64,000 nt of DNA from Escherichia sp. ESNIH1 (GTDB lineage: Bacteria; Pseudomonadota; Gammaproteobacteria; Enterobacterales; Enterobacteriaceae), in NCBI GenBank assembly GCA_002918705.1, contig PQKR01000003.1, positions 186,001-250,000 of the forward strand, in the 5' to 3' direction. Under the pieces are notes generated by a model. That model was not told where the DNA came from and did no database searches. It saw only the letters and a list, made by a program, of their open reading frames with translations. This document shows, piece after piece, positions 36,574 to 46,999 of the stretch; the stretch's first letter is position 1, and the number at the start of each line of letters is the position of its first letter. The position numbers and the translations under genes are program-made.

Positions 36574-37010
36574 TTGGCGTTATATCCAGTGGCACATGGT
36601 TCTTCGTAGGCCGGATAAGGCCATAGCCGCCATCCGGCATTGCGGACCGCCGGGCGGCGCTGCGCTTGCCCGGCCTACGGTTCAGCCTCTGGATATAGAA
36701 AGGCCGGGAAATTTCCCGGCCTTTTTTATTGGCGTTATATCCAGTGGCACATGGTCCTTCGTAGGCCGGATAAGGCCATAGCCGCTATCCGGCATTGCGG
36801 ACCGCCGGGCGGCGCTGCGCTTGCCCGGCCTACGGTTCAGCCTCTGGATATAGAAAGGCCGGGAAATTTCCCGGCCTTTTTTATTGGCGTTATATCCAGT
36901 GGCACATGCTCCTTCGTAGGCCGGATAAGGCGTTAGCCGCCATCCGGCACTGCGGACCGCCGGGCGGCGCGGCGCTTGCCCGGCCTACGGTTCAGCCTCT
37001 GGATATAGAA

Positions 37011-37036
37011 AGGCCGGGAAATTTCCCGGCCTTTCT
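37011..37036 (-). terminator. Terminator of clpA (last copy of the repeated hairpin)
   Basis: Symmetric stem AGGCCGGGAAA / TTTCCCGGCCT with TTTC on the minus-strand side, 20 bases past the clpA stop. Confidence 0.7.
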
Positions 37037-37055
37037 TATTGGCGTGAGTGAGAGA

Positions 37056-39332
37056 TTAATGCGCCGCTTCCGGCTTGTGCTTCTGTGCACCCTGGAAGCC
37101 GTAGGTCAGCTCGTTTTTCTCGACGTCCAGCTCGACCGTCACCTGACCACCGTCTACCAGTGAACCGAAGAGCAGCTCGTTGGCCAGCGGTTTTTTCAGG
37201 TTGTCCTGGATCACGCGCGCCATTGGACGTGCGCCCATTGCGCGATCGTAACCCTTCTCTGCCAGCCAGTCGCGTGCTTCCTGACTGACCTCCAGCGAAA
37301 CGCCTTTCTGATCCAGCTGCACCTGAAGCTCGACGATAAACTTATCCACCACCTGATGAATAACCTCGGTAGAGAGGTGATCGAACCAGATAATGTTGTC
37401 GAGACGGTTACGGAACTCCGGCGTAAAGATCTTCTTGATCTCTTCCATCGCATCGGTGCTGTTGTCCTGATGGATCAGGCCGATGGATTTACGCTCGGTT
37501 TCGCGAACCCCGGCGTTGGTGGTCATCACCAGCACCACGTTACGGAAGTCTGCCTTGCGCCCGTTGTTATCGGTCAGCGTACCGTTATCCATCACCTGCA
37601 GCAGCAGGTTAAAGACGTCCGGGTGCGCCTTCTCGATCTCATCGAGCAGCAGTACCGCATGTGGATGCTTGATCACCGCGTCCGTTAACAGCCCGCCCTG
37701 ATCGAAGCCAACGTATCCCGGAGGCGCGCCAATCAGGCGGCTCACGGTATGACGCTCCATATACTCGGACATATCAAAGCGCAGCAGCTCGATACCCAGC
37801 GCTTTGGAGAGCTGAACCGTGACCTCGGTTTTACCGACCCCGGTCGGCCCGGCAAACAGGAACGACCCTACCGGCTTATGATCCTGGCCGAGTCCGGCGC
37901 GGCTCATCTTAATGGCTTCGGTTAAGGCCTCAATGGCTTTATCCTGCCCAAAGACCAGCATTTTCAGGCGCTCGCCAAGGCTCTTCAGCGTATCGCGATC
38001 GCTCTGGGAAACGCTCTTTTCAGGAATACGCGCGATGCGGGCCACCACCGTTTCGATATCCGCCACGTTGATGGTTTTTTTACGCTTGCTGACCGGCATC
38101 AGACGCGCACGCGCCCCGGCCTCGTCAATCACGTCGATAGCCTTATCCGGCAGATGACGGTCATTGATGTATTTCACCGCCAGCTCCACCGCCGCACGCA
38201 CCGCTTTCGCGGTATAACGCACGTCGTGGTGCGCTTCATACTTCGGCTTCAGGCCGTTGATAATCTGTACCGTCTCTTCCACAGACGGTTCGGTGATATC
38301 AATTTTCTGGAAGCGACGCGCCAGCGCACGATCCTTCTCAAAGATGTTGCTGAACTCTTGATAGGTTGTAGATCCCATTACGCGGATCTTGCCGCTGGAG
38401 AGCAGCGGTTTAATCAAGTTTGCAGCATCGACCTGGCCGCCTGAGGCAGCACCGGCACCGATAATGGTGTGGATCTCATCGATAAACAGGATGCTGTTGC
38501 TATCCTGTTCGAGCTGTTTCAGCAGCGCCTTGAAACGTTTCTCAAAGTCACCGCGATACTTGGTGCCCGCCAGCAGCGAGCCAATGTCCAGCGAGTAGAT
38601 AGTGCAGTCGGCCATCACTTCTGGCACGTCACCCTGCACGATACGCCAGGCCAGACCTTCCGCAATCGCCGTTTTACCGACGCCGGACTCCCCCACCAGC
38701 AGCGGGTTGTTTTTACGGCGACGACACAGTACCTGGATAGCTCGCTCAAGCTCTCTGTCACGGCCGATCAGCGGATCGATACCGCCGACACGAGCAAGCT
38801 GATTGAGATTGGTGGTGAAGTTTTCCATACGTTCCTCCCCGCCTGCCTGCTCTTCGTGATTTGCCTGGCTGCCGGGATCGGAAGCCTGATTCGGTTCGTC
38901 TTTCCGTGTGCCGTGGGAGATAAAGTTCACCACGTCGAGACGGCTCACCTCATGCTTACGCAGCAGATAGGCAGCCTGAGACTCCTGCTCGCTGAAGATA
39001 GCGACCAGTACGTTCGCGCCGGTCACTTCGCTACGGCCGGAGGATTGAACGTGGAATACCGCACGCTGCAATACGCGCTGGAAGCTGAGCGTCGGTTGCG
39101 TATCGCGCTCATCTTCGCTGACGGGCAGCACGGGTGTAGTTTGTTCGATGAAGGCTTCGAGTTCCTGACGCAGCGCCACCAGATCGACGGAGCACGCTTC
39201 AAGCGCCTCGCGAGCCGATGGGTTGCTGAGCAGAGCCAGCAGCAAGTGCTCTACGGTCATAAACTCATGTCGGTGCTCGCGCGCTCTGGCGAAAGCCATG
39301 TTTAAACTGAGTTCCAGTTCCTGGTTGAGCAT
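37056..39332 (-). CDS. clpA: ATP-dependent Clp protease ATP-binding subunit ClpA
   Basis: Hexameric AAA+ unfoldase that feeds substrates to the ClpP protease. The 758-residue product has an N-terminal ClpS-binding domain and two AAA modules with Walker A motifs [15 protein letters not shown] (first) and [17 protein letters not shown] (second). It carries the ClpP-docking IGL loop (KSIGLIHQ). I chose the ATG at 39332 ([14 protein letters not shown]), the E. coli start and length. It lies 28 bases downstream of clpS, in an operon with it. Confidence 0.98.
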   Translation of the reverse strand: MLNQELELSLNMAFARAREHRHEFMTVEHLLLALLSNPSAREALEACSVDLVALRQELEAFIEQTTPVLPVSEDERDTQPTLSFQRVLQRAVFHVQSSGRSEVTGANVLVAIFSEQESQAAYLLRKHEVSRLDVVNFISHGTRKDEPNQASDPGSQANHEEQAGGEERMENFTTNLNQLARVGGIDPLIGRDRELERAIQVLCRRRKNNPLLVGESGVGKTAIAEGLAWRIVQGDVPEVMADCTIYSLDIGSLLAGTKYRGDFEKRFKALLKQLEQDSNSILFIDEIHTIIGAGAASGGQVDAANLIKPLLSSGKIRVMGSTTYQEFSNIFEKDRALARRFQKIDITEPSVEETVQIINGLKPKYEAHHDVRYTAKAVRAAVELAVKYINDRHLPDKAIDVIDEAGARARLMPVSKRKKTINVADIETVVARIARIPEKSVSQSDRDTLKSLGERLKMLVFGQDKAIEALTEAIKMSRAGLGQDHKPVGSFLFAGPTGVGKTEVTVQLSKALGIELLRFDMSEYMERHTVSRLIGAPPGYVGFDQGGLLTDAVIKHPHAVLLLDEIEKAHPDVFNLLLQVMDNGTLTDNNGRKADFRNVVLVMTTNAGVRETERKSIGLIHQDNSTDAMEEIKKIFTPEFRNRLDNIIWFDHLSTEVIHQVVDKFIVELQVQLDQKGVSLEVSQEARDWLAEKGYDRAMGARPMARVIQDNLKKPLANELLFGSLVDGGQVTVELDVEKNELTYGFQGAQKHKPEAAH

Positions 39333-39360
39333 TGGGCACCCCCTCAATAGTTTGCCTTAA

Positions 39361-39681
39361 TCAGGCGAGTTCCTGCGTACACAACAACGGATGTTCGTTC
39401 TCCCGGGCGTACTTGTTCACCATCTCCACCTTGGTCTCTGCTACTTCAGCAGTGAAAATGCCGCAGATGGCTTTCCCGTGATAGTGAACCGTGAGCATCA
39501 ATTGCGTAGCGCGTTCTACATCATAAGAAAAGAACTTTTGTAGCACGTCAATAACAAATTCCATCGGCGTGTAGTCATCGTTCATTAACATAACTTTATA
39601 CATAGATGGCGGTTTTAGCGCGTCGCGCAGCTTATCCGCCGCCAATTGGTCAAAATCTAGCCAATTATTAGACTTACCCAT
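39361..39681 (-). CDS. clpS: ClpAP adaptor protein ClpS
   Basis: N-recognin that binds N-terminal Leu, Phe, Trp or Tyr and delivers such proteins to ClpAP. The 106-residue product has a flexible N-terminal extension and the N-degron pocket motif [16 protein letters not shown], with [19 protein letters not shown]. It works with the products of aat and clpA, both in this window. Confidence 0.98.
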   Translation of the reverse strand: MGKSNNWLDFDQLAADKLRDALKPPSMYKVMLMNDDYTPMEFVIDVLQKFFSYDVERATQLMLTVHYHGKAICGIFTAEVAETKVEMVNKYARENEHPLLCTQELA

Positions 39682-40010
39682 CGTTGTTCGCTTTCATCTA
39701 AGGTTGCCATTCCCAGCAGAGTGCACCCTGCCGTTGACTTGAGTCTAGATGCATTTTGAATCTACATCAGGATCCAAATAACTAACATCTATCATTGCCA
39801 TTCGCGAGGCCTGTCACAAACCCAGGCAATAGCGTTAACTGCTTCAAATTTTCGAGTGAATCATCCTGCCGGACGCTGCCAAACGCTTGACGCTAACCCC
39901 GATTTATCTAAATTGTACAGGCGAGAGTTGGCGAGGTTTTGAACAAACCCAGACTCTGCCACCGGTTCATTCCATCTTACTCAAAGAAGATTAACGAAGG
40001 ATGTCGAAGC
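39682..40010. promoter_or_regulatory. clpS-cspD divergent promoter region
   Basis: 329 non-coding bases between clpS (minus) and cspD (plus). A plausible cspD promoter is TTGACG at 39887-39892, a 16-base spacer and TAAATT at 39909-39914, which would give a leader of about 90 bases. I could not assign the clpS promoter. No open frame of note. Confidence 0.55.
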
Positions 40011-40244
40011 ATGGAAACGGGTACTGTTAAATGGTTCAACAACGCTAAAGGGTTCGGTTTTATCTGCCCTGAGGGCGGCGGCGAAGATATTTTCGCCCAC
40101 TACTCTACCATCCAGATGGAGGGTTACAGAACGCTCAAGGCAGGGCAAACCGTCCAGTTTGATGTACACCAGGGGCCGAAAGGCAATCATGCCAGCGTCA
40201 TCGTGCCCGTTGAAACGGTGGCGTTCGTCGAGGCCGTTGCCTGA
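40011..40244 (+). CDS. cspD: Cold-shock-like protein CspD, replication inhibitor
   Basis: Dimeric single-stranded nucleic-acid-binding protein made in stationary phase that inhibits replication in E. coli. The 77-residue product has the cold-shock domain with RNP-1 NAKGFGFICPEGG and RNP-2-like DIFAHYSTI. The start METGTVKWFNN corresponds to E. coli METhionine-initiated CspD, and the tail is about three residues longer. Frame extension upstream of 40011 is leader. Divergent from clpS, as in E. coli. Confidence 0.96.
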   Translation: METGTVKWFNNAKGFGFICPEGGGEDIFAHYSTIQMEGYRTLKAGQTVQFDVHQGPKGNHASVIVPVETVAFVEAVA

Positions 40245-40278
40245 CGCCGCTTAGCTTAATTGTGTACATCCCGCACCC

Positions 40279-40306
40279 AAAATGCCAGCCACACGCTGGC
40301 ATTTTT
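40279..40306. terminator. Bidirectional terminator between cspD and macB
   Basis: AAATGCCAGC / GCTGGCATTT stem (10 bp, loop CACAC) with T and A tracts on either side, between the convergent ends of cspD and macB. Confidence 0.88.
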
Positions 40307-40312
40307 ATCACC

Positions 40313-42256
40313 CTACTCCCGCGCCAGCGCCTCGACCGGATCGAGTCGGGCAGCGTTACGCGCCGGCAGCCAGCCAAACAGCACCCCGGTAAAGGTTGAG
40401 CAGACAAATGCCGTTACCAGCGCTACCGGGGAGAAACCGATCTCCCAGCCGGGTAAAAAGAGCTGAAGCGTAAAAGCAATCAGCATCGACAGACAGACGC
40501 CCAGCGCGCCCCCCACCAGGCAGACTAGCACCGCCTCGATCAAAAACTGTGACAGCACGTCGCTTTTACGCGCCCCGACCGCCATGCGGATGCCAATCTC
40601 CCGGGTGCGCTCGGTGACCGAAACCAGCATGATATTCATCACGCCAATGCCGCCCACCAGCAGGGAGATCACCGCCACCAGCGTCAGGAACAGCTGTAGA
40701 GTACGTGTGGTCTTTTCTGCGGTTTTCAAGATCCCATCCATGTTCCAGGTGAAGAAATCTTTTTTTCCGTGCCGCAGAGTAAGCAGCCGGGTCAGCTGAA
40801 GTTCAGCCCGTTCGCTGCTGTAGCCTTCGTTCACCCGCACGGTGATGGAGTTAAGCCACGACTGGCCCATGATGCGTCCGGACATGGTGGTATAGGGCAG
40901 CCAGACGCGCAGGATTTTGCTGCTGCCGAACATGCTCTGCTTCTCCTGGGCTACGCCGATCACCGTCGCAGGCATATTGCCCACCAGCACAATTTCACCC
41001 ACCACTTTAGCCTTATTCGGGAAGAGCTGACGCCGGGTGTTCTCATCCAGGATCACCACCTGGGCGCGGCCGGTAAGCTGCTGATCGTTAAAGGTCGTCC
41101 CCTCGCTAAAGGTCATGCCGTAGACGTTGAAATACTGTCCGCTGACGCCGTTCGCGCTGGCGGCCACGTCGGTGCCGCCGTAGCGCAGGCGCAGGTTCTG
41201 CGATACCGCCGGGGTCGCCGAACGAACCCAGGGTTGCTTCTGAATAGCAATCAGATCGTCATATTTTAGTGCCTGCTGGTACTGCGGATCGTCGTCGCCG
41301 AAATCTTTCCCCGGATAGACGTCAATGGTGTTAGTGCCAATGGAACGAATATCCGCCAGCACCAGCTGCTTAGCAGCATCGCCTACCACCACAATCGACA
41401 CCACCGAGGCGATGCCGATGATGATGCCCAGCATGGTCAGTAAGGTGCGCATCTTATTGGCCGCCATCGCCCGCCACGCCATCGTCAGCGCCTCACGAAA
41501 ACCGCTGCTGAACTGTCGCCAGCCGTTATCTGGCTGTACGCTGGGCTGCTGGCGAACGGATCCCGGCTTCAGGGCAGGCGGCGGGTTACGAATAATCTCC
41601 CCGTCACGGATCTCAACGATCCGCTCGGCCTGGGCCGCTACCTGCGGATCGTGGGTAACGATAATCACCGTGTGGCCCGCATCGCGCAGCTGGTGGAGGA
41701 TAGCCATCACCTCTTCCCCCGAATGGCTATCCAGCGCCCCGGTTGGCTCATCGGCGAGGATCACCTGTCCGCCGTTCATTAGCGCCCGGGCGATACTGAC
41801 GCGCTGCTGCTGGCCGCCAGAGAGCTGTGAGGGCTGGTAGCTCTCCCGCTCCGCCAGTCCGAGGCGTTGCAGCAGCTCATGGGCGCGCGCCAGCCGGGCT
41901 TTGCGCTCGGTACCGGCATAAACCGCAGGCACCTCCACGTTCTGCGCCGCCGTCAGGTGCGAGAGCAGATGATAGCGCTGAAAGATAAAGCCGAAATGCT
42001 CCCGGCGCAGGCGAGCCAGCGCGTCACCGTCCAGCGTGGCGACATCCACCCCCGCCACCCGGTAGCTGCCGCTGGTGGGTTTATCCAGACAGCCAAGGAT
42101 ATTCATCAGGGTCGATTTACCGGATCCGGATGCACCCACGATGGCAACCATTTCGCCAGCGGCGATATCCAGGGTGACGCCTTTCAGCACCTCAACCATA
42201 CCGTCGCCAGAGGGGTAGCTGCGGCGGATATCCCGCAGCTCAAGCAGTGCCGTCAT
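40313..42256 (-). CDS. macB: Macrolide export ATP-binding/permease protein MacB
   Basis: Inner-membrane ABC transporter of the MacAB-TolC pump, exporting macrolides, enterotoxin and other substrates from the periplasm (mechanotransmission type). The 647-residue product has an N-terminal ATPase domain ([36 protein letters not shown]), then one membrane helix, a large periplasmic domain and three C-terminal helices. Its start overlaps the macA stop by four bases (ATGA type), indicating translational coupling. Confidence 0.97.
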   Translation of the reverse strand: MTALLELRDIRRSYPSGDGMVEVLKGVTLDIAAGEMVAIVGASGSGKSTLMNILGCLDKPTSGSYRVAGVDVATLDGDALARLRREHFGFIFQRYHLLSHLTAAQNVEVPAVYAGTERKARLARAHELLQRLGLAERESYQPSQLSGGQQQRVSIARALMNGGQVILADEPTGALDSHSGEEVMAILHQLRDAGHTVIIVTHDPQVAAQAERIVEIRDGEIIRNPPPALKPGSVRQQPSVQPDNGWRQFSSGFREALTMAWRAMAANKMRTLLTMLGIIIGIASVVSIVVVGDAAKQLVLADIRSIGTNTIDVYPGKDFGDDDPQYQQALKYDDLIAIQKQPWVRSATPAVSQNLRLRYGGTDVAASANGVSGQYFNVYGMTFSEGTTFNDQQLTGRAQVVILDENTRRQLFPNKAKVVGEIVLVGNMPATVIGVAQEKQSMFGSSKILRVWLPYTTMSGRIMGQSWLNSITVRVNEGYSSERAELQLTRLLTLRHGKKDFFTWNMDGILKTAEKTTRTLQLFLTLVAVISLLVGGIGVMNIMLVSVTERTREIGIRMAVGARKSDVLSQFLIEAVLVCLVGGALGVCLSMLIAFTLQLFLPGWEIGFSPVALVTAFVCSTFTGVLFGWLPARNAARLDPVEALARE

Positions 42257-43368
42257 GGCGTGGCTCCGGCGTTATCCTGGCCAATAACGACCTCATCGCC
42301 CTCCTCCAGGCCTTTTACTACCTCAACGTCGGTGTCGTTGCGTGCGCCGAGCGTCACCTCCCGCTCACGGGTTTCACCGTTGCGCAGCAGCGTGACCTTG
42401 TAACGGTTGTCGCCAATGGGTTCACCCAGCGCCGCCAGCGGAATGGTCAGCACGTTTTTCACCGTCGAGAGCTGAATATGCACCTGCGCCGTCATCTCCA
42501 GACGCAGCACCCCCTGCGGGTTCGGCACCTCAAAACGCGCATAGTAGAAGATGGCGTCGTTCACCTTCTCTGGCGTCGGCAGAATATCCTTCAGCACCCC
42601 TTCGTAGCGCGTCAGCGGATCCCCCAGCACGGTAAACCACGCTTTCTGCCCCGGCTTGAGATGAATAACGTCAGCCTCAGAGACCTGGGCTTTGACCAGC
42701 ATGGTGCTCATATCCGCCAGGGTAAGAATGTTAGGCGCCTGCTGGGCAGCGATCACCGTCTGACCTTGCAGGGTAGTAATTTGTGTCACCTCTCCCGCCA
42801 TCGGGGCGATAATGCGCGTGTAGTCAAGGTTGGTTTTCGCCGTATCGAGGGTGGCCTGGTTACGCTTGATCTGCGCCTCGATGGTACCGGTCTGCGCCTC
42901 CTTTACCGCCAGCTCGGTGGCGGCGCTGTCGAGATCCTGGCGCGACACCGCCTGGGTCTTCGCCAGCTGCTGCTGACGGGAGAGCGTCACCGCAGCCAGC
43001 CGCTTCTCCGCCTCCGCCTGTCGGCGCTGGGCGCGTAGCTCCATCAGCGTCGCTTCTACCTCACGGATCTGGTTTTGCGCCTGCTCGGGATCGATCACCC
43101 CCAGCAGCTGATCCTTTTTCACCTTATCGCCGATGTTAACCGACAGCGTCTTCAGCTGCCCGCTCACCTGGGCGCCGACGTCAACCTTACGCAAGGCGTC
43201 CAGCTTCCCCGTTGCCAGCACGCTCTGCTGAAGCTCTCCTGGACGCACGATCAGCGTCTGGTACTGCGCGATCGGCGCATTGAGCTGCCGCCATCCCCAG
43301 ACGGCGATAATCAGCAGGAGTAGCGCCAGCGCGACGTAAATCTTCCTGCGTTTTCCCTTAAGATTCAT
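42253..43368 (-). CDS. macA: Macrolide transporter periplasmic adaptor MacA
   Basis: Membrane-fusion protein linking MacB to TolC and stimulating its ATPase. The 371-residue product, the E. coli length, has an N-terminal membrane anchor at about residues 9-26. A lipoyl/hairpin region follows with [20 protein letters not shown], then a long coiled-coil hairpin (about 95-165), [18 protein letters not shown], and a beta-barrel and membrane-proximal domain. First gene of macAB. E. coli has ybjX upstream; here ybjD lies directly upstream. Confidence 0.96.
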   Translation of the reverse strand: MNLKGKRRKIYVALALLLLIIAVWGWRQLNAPIAQYQTLIVRPGELQQSVLATGKLDALRKVDVGAQVSGQLKTLSVNIGDKVKKDQLLGVIDPEQAQNQIREVEATLMELRAQRRQAEAEKRLAAVTLSRQQQLAKTQAVSRQDLDSAATELAVKEAQTGTIEAQIKRNQATLDTAKTNLDYTRIIAPMAGEVTQITTLQGQTVIAAQQAPNILTLADMSTMLVKAQVSEADVIHLKPGQKAWFTVLGDPLTRYEGVLKDILPTPEKVNDAIFYYARFEVPNPQGVLRLEMTAQVHIQLSTVKNVLTIPLAALGEPIGDNRYKVTLLRNGETREREVTLGARNDTDVEVVKGLEEGDEVVIGQDNAGATP

Positions 43369-43464
43369 AAAAATTCCGGATAGTTAACCTGACTACACTG
43401 AAACAATTCTATATGAACCGCCAGCCGCTGAAACCCTCTCTTTTTTTGCCTGAACGATTCAGGA

Positions 43465-45123
43465 TTAGTCTGCCCGCCCTCGCGCCAGCCACAGCACGCG
43501 AGAGAACATACTGCGCAGCAGCGGCGGCACCGCCTCTACGCCCCGCCGCCCCGCCTCCAGCGCCACCTCAATGGCCAGATCCGGCTTCGAGGAGCGGTGG
43601 ATCGCTTTAATGATTACCCGCCGCTCGTTCATGCGGATCCCTTCCGGTAGCTCGGCCACACGGTGGTAGACGTCAGCAAAGCCCTGACGGTACATGAAAT
43701 GCTCCATATCAAGCGCTGGCAGCGTGGTCAGATGCTCCCGCTCCAGACTTTTGTCATTATTAAGCAGGCTGCGCACCGTGGCGGCATACTTCTTCCCCGC
43801 CTCGTCGCCATCTACCAGCACATGCCACGCGATGCCCATCCGGCGGGCAAACTTTACCAGCGGCTTCAGGCCGGACTGGGCGAACTCGATCACCTTAATC
43901 CCTTCAGCATCGAAGTGGTGGCCGCACTGGCGCGCCAGCTCGCTGATGGTCCAGGTCTCGGTCTCCCCCTCTACCAGCAGCCAGCAGCGGGCAAAGAGCG
44001 ACGAGGGGCGATTGGCACGAATATGAAAGGCGATGCGGCGGCCATCCTCCGCGCTCAGTCCACCCGGCCCCAGACGCCAGGCCGCTACCCTGGAAGCCTC
44101 GCGCACCAGCCGACAGAGATGCTCGACGGGCGTCAGGGAGAGCAGCTCCCCGGAGTTGGTGGTGGTAATGCGCTGGAGCGGCAGCAGATTGAGCAGGTGC
44201 CAGGCCACCGAGAGCATGATGGGGTGCAGGCGCGTCTCGGGATCCTCAATCAGCAGCAGCGGGCGTGCGTCCCGGTCCAGCTGTACGGTCCCCTTGGCTT
44301 TTAGCAGGGTAGCGAACAGGCCCAGCAGGATCACCCGATGGCTGCGGCCACCGGGCCGGTCGATCATCCGGTTGATGATATCGAGATAGCGCCAGCTGCG
44401 CTGTTCATCGTGGGAGTGGCGGCGCATCAGCCGTTGACGGGCTTCACCGGTACCCTGCTCGGCAAAATAGTGCTCCAGCAGCTGCACCATCGCCGACAGC
44501 CCCTGGCGGATCTGCCCGTCGCTAAGATTTTGCGGACGCGATACCAGATCGTGCGCCAGTACGTCGAGCTGACGGGCGGTGATATCCACCTCCGGCAGAT
44601 CCGGCACGCTGCCGTTGCGGATCCGGCGCATAAAGCGGGCGTCGCGCAGACGCAGGACCGGCATCAGCCGAACCAGATGCTGCGCAAGATCGTCGGCCTC
44701 CATTAGCGCCAGCGTCTGGCCCTCGGCATCCAGAAAGGTGCGCCGGGTGGTGACATGGCCGTCGTGGGTCTGTTCCCCCTCCAGACGGTAGAAAATCCGC
44801 CGATAGCCGTCCACTCCGTCTGCCATGCAGCTCGCCAGCGGGCGATAGCGGCGGGCGCGATAGTTACCCGGCTCGGCTTCACAAAAGGTCAGAATGATAT
44901 GCAGGTGGCGCTCGCGACCCTGAAGATCGCCCGGTGGAAACCAGAAATCGTTACGAGTAAACGTATAAAGCTCCGTTTCCGGTGAGAGCAGCAGGGTGAG
45001 CGCATCCAGCAGGCTCGATTTCCCCCACGCGTTTTCTCCTATCAGAACGTTATTATGCTCCAGCATCAGCGACAAACGATTGATGCCGCGGAACCCTACA
45101 ATCTCTACCCGTTCAAGTCGCAT
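43465..45123 (-). CDS. ybjD: OLD-family ATP-dependent nuclease YbjD
   Basis: ABC-type ATPase fused to a TOPRIM nuclease domain (overcoming-lysogenization-defect family); the function of YbjD itself is not established. The 552-residue product begins MRLERVEIVGFRGINRL and has the Walker A-like GENAWGKSSLLDAL near residues 30-43, LSDGQIRQGLSAM (signature-like) and Walker B LLLIEDPETRLHPI. In the C-terminal third are the TOPRIM motifs LLVEGETETW and VDGDEAGKKYA. I chose the ATG at 45123, giving the E. coli length. Unlike defence-type OLD/Gabija loci it has no UvrD partner beside it. Confidence 0.92.
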   Translation of the reverse strand: MRLERVEIVGFRGINRLSLMLEHNNVLIGENAWGKSSLLDALTLLLSPETELYTFTRNDFWFPPGDLQGRERHLHIILTFCEAEPGNYRARRYRPLASCMADGVDGYRRIFYRLEGEQTHDGHVTTRRTFLDAEGQTLALMEADDLAQHLVRLMPVLRLRDARFMRRIRNGSVPDLPEVDITARQLDVLAHDLVSRPQNLSDGQIRQGLSAMVQLLEHYFAEQGTGEARQRLMRRHSHDEQRSWRYLDIINRMIDRPGGRSHRVILLGLFATLLKAKGTVQLDRDARPLLLIEDPETRLHPIMLSVAWHLLNLLPLQRITTTNSGELLSLTPVEHLCRLVREASRVAAWRLGPGGLSAEDGRRIAFHIRANRPSSLFARCWLLVEGETETWTISELARQCGHHFDAEGIKVIEFAQSGLKPLVKFARRMGIAWHVLVDGDEAGKKYAATVRSLLNNDKSLEREHLTTLPALDMEHFMYRQGFADVYHRVAELPEGIRMNERRVIIKAIHRSSKPDLAIEVALEAGRRGVEAVPPLLRSMFSRVLWLARGRAD

Positions 45124-45228
45124 TTCGCCTCCCACAGAGTGATTTTAAATAATTACATAAATTTGCGGGATGCTTAACGATATTCTTCCCCTTGCTACCC
45201 CTTTATTGGTAGACGTTTCTTAGCAAAA

Positions 45229-45242
45229 TTGCGCTAAATCAA
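45229..45242 (+). promoter_or_regulatory. Putative FNR site upstream of hcp
   Basis: TTGCG-CTAA-ATCAA matches the FNR consensus at eight of ten positions, with one perfect half-site. It lies about 100 bases before the hcp ATG; AT-rich -10-like sequence near 45260-45266 is at a workable distance. Confidence 0.55.
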
Positions 45243-45300
45243 TCTCTCTTCAAATAGCCTAAATATCGCTTTAACCGCCTCTCGCCGGGGAATAATCTTA

Positions 45301-45323
45301 AACATGTATTTCAAATATAACTT
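45301..45323 (+). promoter_or_regulatory. Predicted NsrR operator of hcp-hcr
   Basis: AACATGTATTT-C-AAATATAACTT is an 11-1-11 inverted repeat. The left half matches the NsrR half-site AAGATGTATTT at ten of eleven positions and the right half its complement at eight of eleven. It lies 13 bases before the hcp start codon and downstream of the presumed promoter, a position suited to repression that nitric oxide relieves. Confidence 0.7.
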
Positions 45324-45336
45324 TATAGGTGTGACC

Positions 45337-46989
45337 ATGTTTTGTGTGCAATGTGAACAAACTATCCGTACCCCGGCCGGCAACGGCTGCTCCTGGGCCC
45401 AGGGTATGTGCGGTAAAACCGCGGAGACCTCTGACCTACAGGACCTCTTGATCGCAGCGCTGCAAGGCTTGTCCGCCTGGGCGCTAAAAGCTCGCGACTA
45501 TGATCTGATCGATCATGAGATCGATAGCTTTGCCCCTCGCGCCTTCTTCTCTACCCTGACCAACGTGAATTTTGATTCACCGCGTATCGTCGGATATGCC
45601 CAGGAAGCCATTGCCAAACGTGAGGCGCTGAAAGCGCTCTGCCTGAGCATCGATCCCACCGCCTCTGTTGATAACTCGATGGCGGGCCTGCAGCTGGTCA
45701 GCGACGACCTGGGCGAGCTCCAGCACCAGGCCGCTCTCTTTACCCCTAATAAAGATAAAGCCGAGATCGGCGACAATATTCTTGGCCTGCGCCTGCTCTG
45801 CCTCTACGGCCTGAAAGGTGCGGCGGCCTACATGGAGCACGCCCACGTGCTCGGTCAGTACGACAACGCCATCTACGCTCAGTACCATAAGATCATGGCG
45901 TGGCTCGGCACCTGGCCATCCGATATGAATGCCCTGCTTGAGTGCGCAATGGAGATCGGGCAGATGAACTTCAAGGTGATGAGCATCCTCGACGCCGGGG
46001 AGACCAGCGCCTACGGCCATCCGACCCCAACCCAGGTGAACGTGAAAGCGGTCGCCGGGAAGTGTATTCTCATCTCCGGCCACGATCTGAAGGATTTGCA
46101 TAACCTGCTGCTGCAGACCGAGGGCACCGGCGTGAACGTCTATACCCACGGGGAGATGCTGCCTGCCCACGGCTATCCGGAGCTGCGTAAATACAAACAT
46201 CTGGTAGGCAACTACGGGAGCGGCTGGCAGAACCAGCAGGTGGAGTTTGCCCGCTTCCCTGGCCCAATCGTGATGACCTCTAACTGCATCATCGATCCGG
46301 CGCCGGGTGCCTATGACGATCGTATCTGGACTCGCAGCATCGTCGGCTGGCCGGGCGTTAGCCATCTCGAAGGCGATGATTTTGCGCCGGTGATCGCCCA
46401 GGCGCAGCAGATGGCGGGCTTCCCCTACAGCGAGATTGAACACCTGATCACCGTCGGCTTTGGCCGCCAGACCCTGCTCGGCGCGGCCGATACGCTGATT
46501 GACCTGGTGAGCCGCGAGAAGTTGCGCCATATCTTCCTGGTGGGCGGCTGCGACGGCGCACGCGGGGAGCGTAGCTACTTTACCGATTTCGCCACCAGCG
46601 TGCCAGACGACTGCCTGATCCTGACCCTCGCCTGCGGTAAGTACCGCTTTAACAAGCTCGACTTCGGCAACATCGAAGGGCTGCCACGCCTCGTGGATGC
46701 CGGTCAGTGCAACGACGCCTACTCGGCAATCATTCTGGCGGTGACCCTGGCAGAGAAACTGGGCTGCGGGGTGAACGACCTGCCGCTGTCGCTGGTGCTC
46801 TCCTGGTTTGAGCAGAAAGCGATTGTGATCCTGCTGACCCTGCTCTCGCTGGGCGTCACCAATATCGTGACTGGCCCAACCGCACCGGGCTTCCTGACCC
46901 CGGATCTGCTGGCGGTGCTGAACGAGAAGTTTGGCCTGCGTTCGGTCACCACCGTTGAACAAGATATGCAGCAGCTGCTGAGCGCGTAA
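45337..46989 (+). CDS. hcp: Hybrid-cluster protein (hydroxylamine reductase/NO reductase)
   Basis: Iron-sulfur protein with a hybrid 4Fe-2S-2O cluster, implicated in nitric oxide reduction and protein S-nitrosylation under anaerobic nitrosative stress. The 550-residue product has an N-terminal Cx2Cx11Cx6C pattern (cysteines 3, 6, 18, 25) for the second cluster, and hybrid-cluster ligands in [17 protein letters not shown] and [11 protein letters not shown] chose the ATG at 45337 (MFCVQCEQT), the E. coli start; the ATG 33 bases upstream lies in the NsrR operator. hcr follows after ten bases. Confidence 0.97.
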   Translation: MFCVQCEQTIRTPAGNGCSWAQGMCGKTAETSDLQDLLIAALQGLSAWALKARDYDLIDHEIDSFAPRAFFSTLTNVNFDSPRIVGYAQEAIAKREALKALCLSIDPTASVDNSMAGLQLVSDDLGELQHQAALFTPNKDKAEIGDNILGLRLLCLYGLKGAAAYMEHAHVLGQYDNAIYAQYHKIMAWLGTWPSDMNALLECAMEIGQMNFKVMSILDAGETSAYGHPTPTQVNVKAVAGKCILISGHDLKDLHNLLLQTEGTGVNVYTHGEMLPAHGYPELRKYKHLVGNYGSGWQNQQVEFARFPGPIVMTSNCIIDPAPGAYDDRIWTRSIVGWPGVSHLEGDDFAPVIAQAQQMAGFPYSEIEHLITVGFGRQTLLGAADTLIDLVSREKLRHIFLVGGCDGARGERSYFTDFATSVPDDCLILTLACGKYRFNKLDFGNIEGLPRLVDAGQCNDAYSAIILAVTLAEKLGCGVNDLPLSLVLSWFEQKAIVILLTLLSLGVTNIVTGPTAPGFLTPDLLAVLNEKFGLRSVTTVEQDMQQLLSA

Positions 46990-46999
46990 GGAGGAGATG

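Larger units (their letters stand above)
36546..37045. repeat. Tandem array of 155-bp units (3.2 copies) combining terminator and BIME
   Basis: Units start at 36546, 36701, 36856 and 37011, exactly 155 bases apart; the fourth is cut after about 35 bases. Each begins with a hairpin AGGCCGGGAA(A)TTTCCCGGCCT and a T tract. This is followed by TATATCCAG, a REP unit (GTAGGCCGGATAAGG...CATCCGGC), an inverted REP (GCCGGGCGGCGC...CCCGGCCTAC), and CTGGATATA, which pairs with TATATCCAG. The copies differ at only a few positions, the first being most different in its hairpin. No tRNA or gene is present. E. coli has serW in this place. Confidence 0.92.

Noticed and set aside
36546-37045. Possible CRISPR array
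   Set aside because: Units are 155 bp, directly abutting, with no spacers of unique sequence and no cas genes nearby.
36596-37163. Open frames with a repeated peptide in the infA-clpA gap
   Set aside because: They are translations of the 155-bp REP/terminator repeats and lack ribosome-binding sites.
43465-45123. Gabija-type defence locus
   Set aside because: Only the OLD-like protein is present; no GajB/UvrD-like helicase beside it, and the gene is a core one also present in E. coli.
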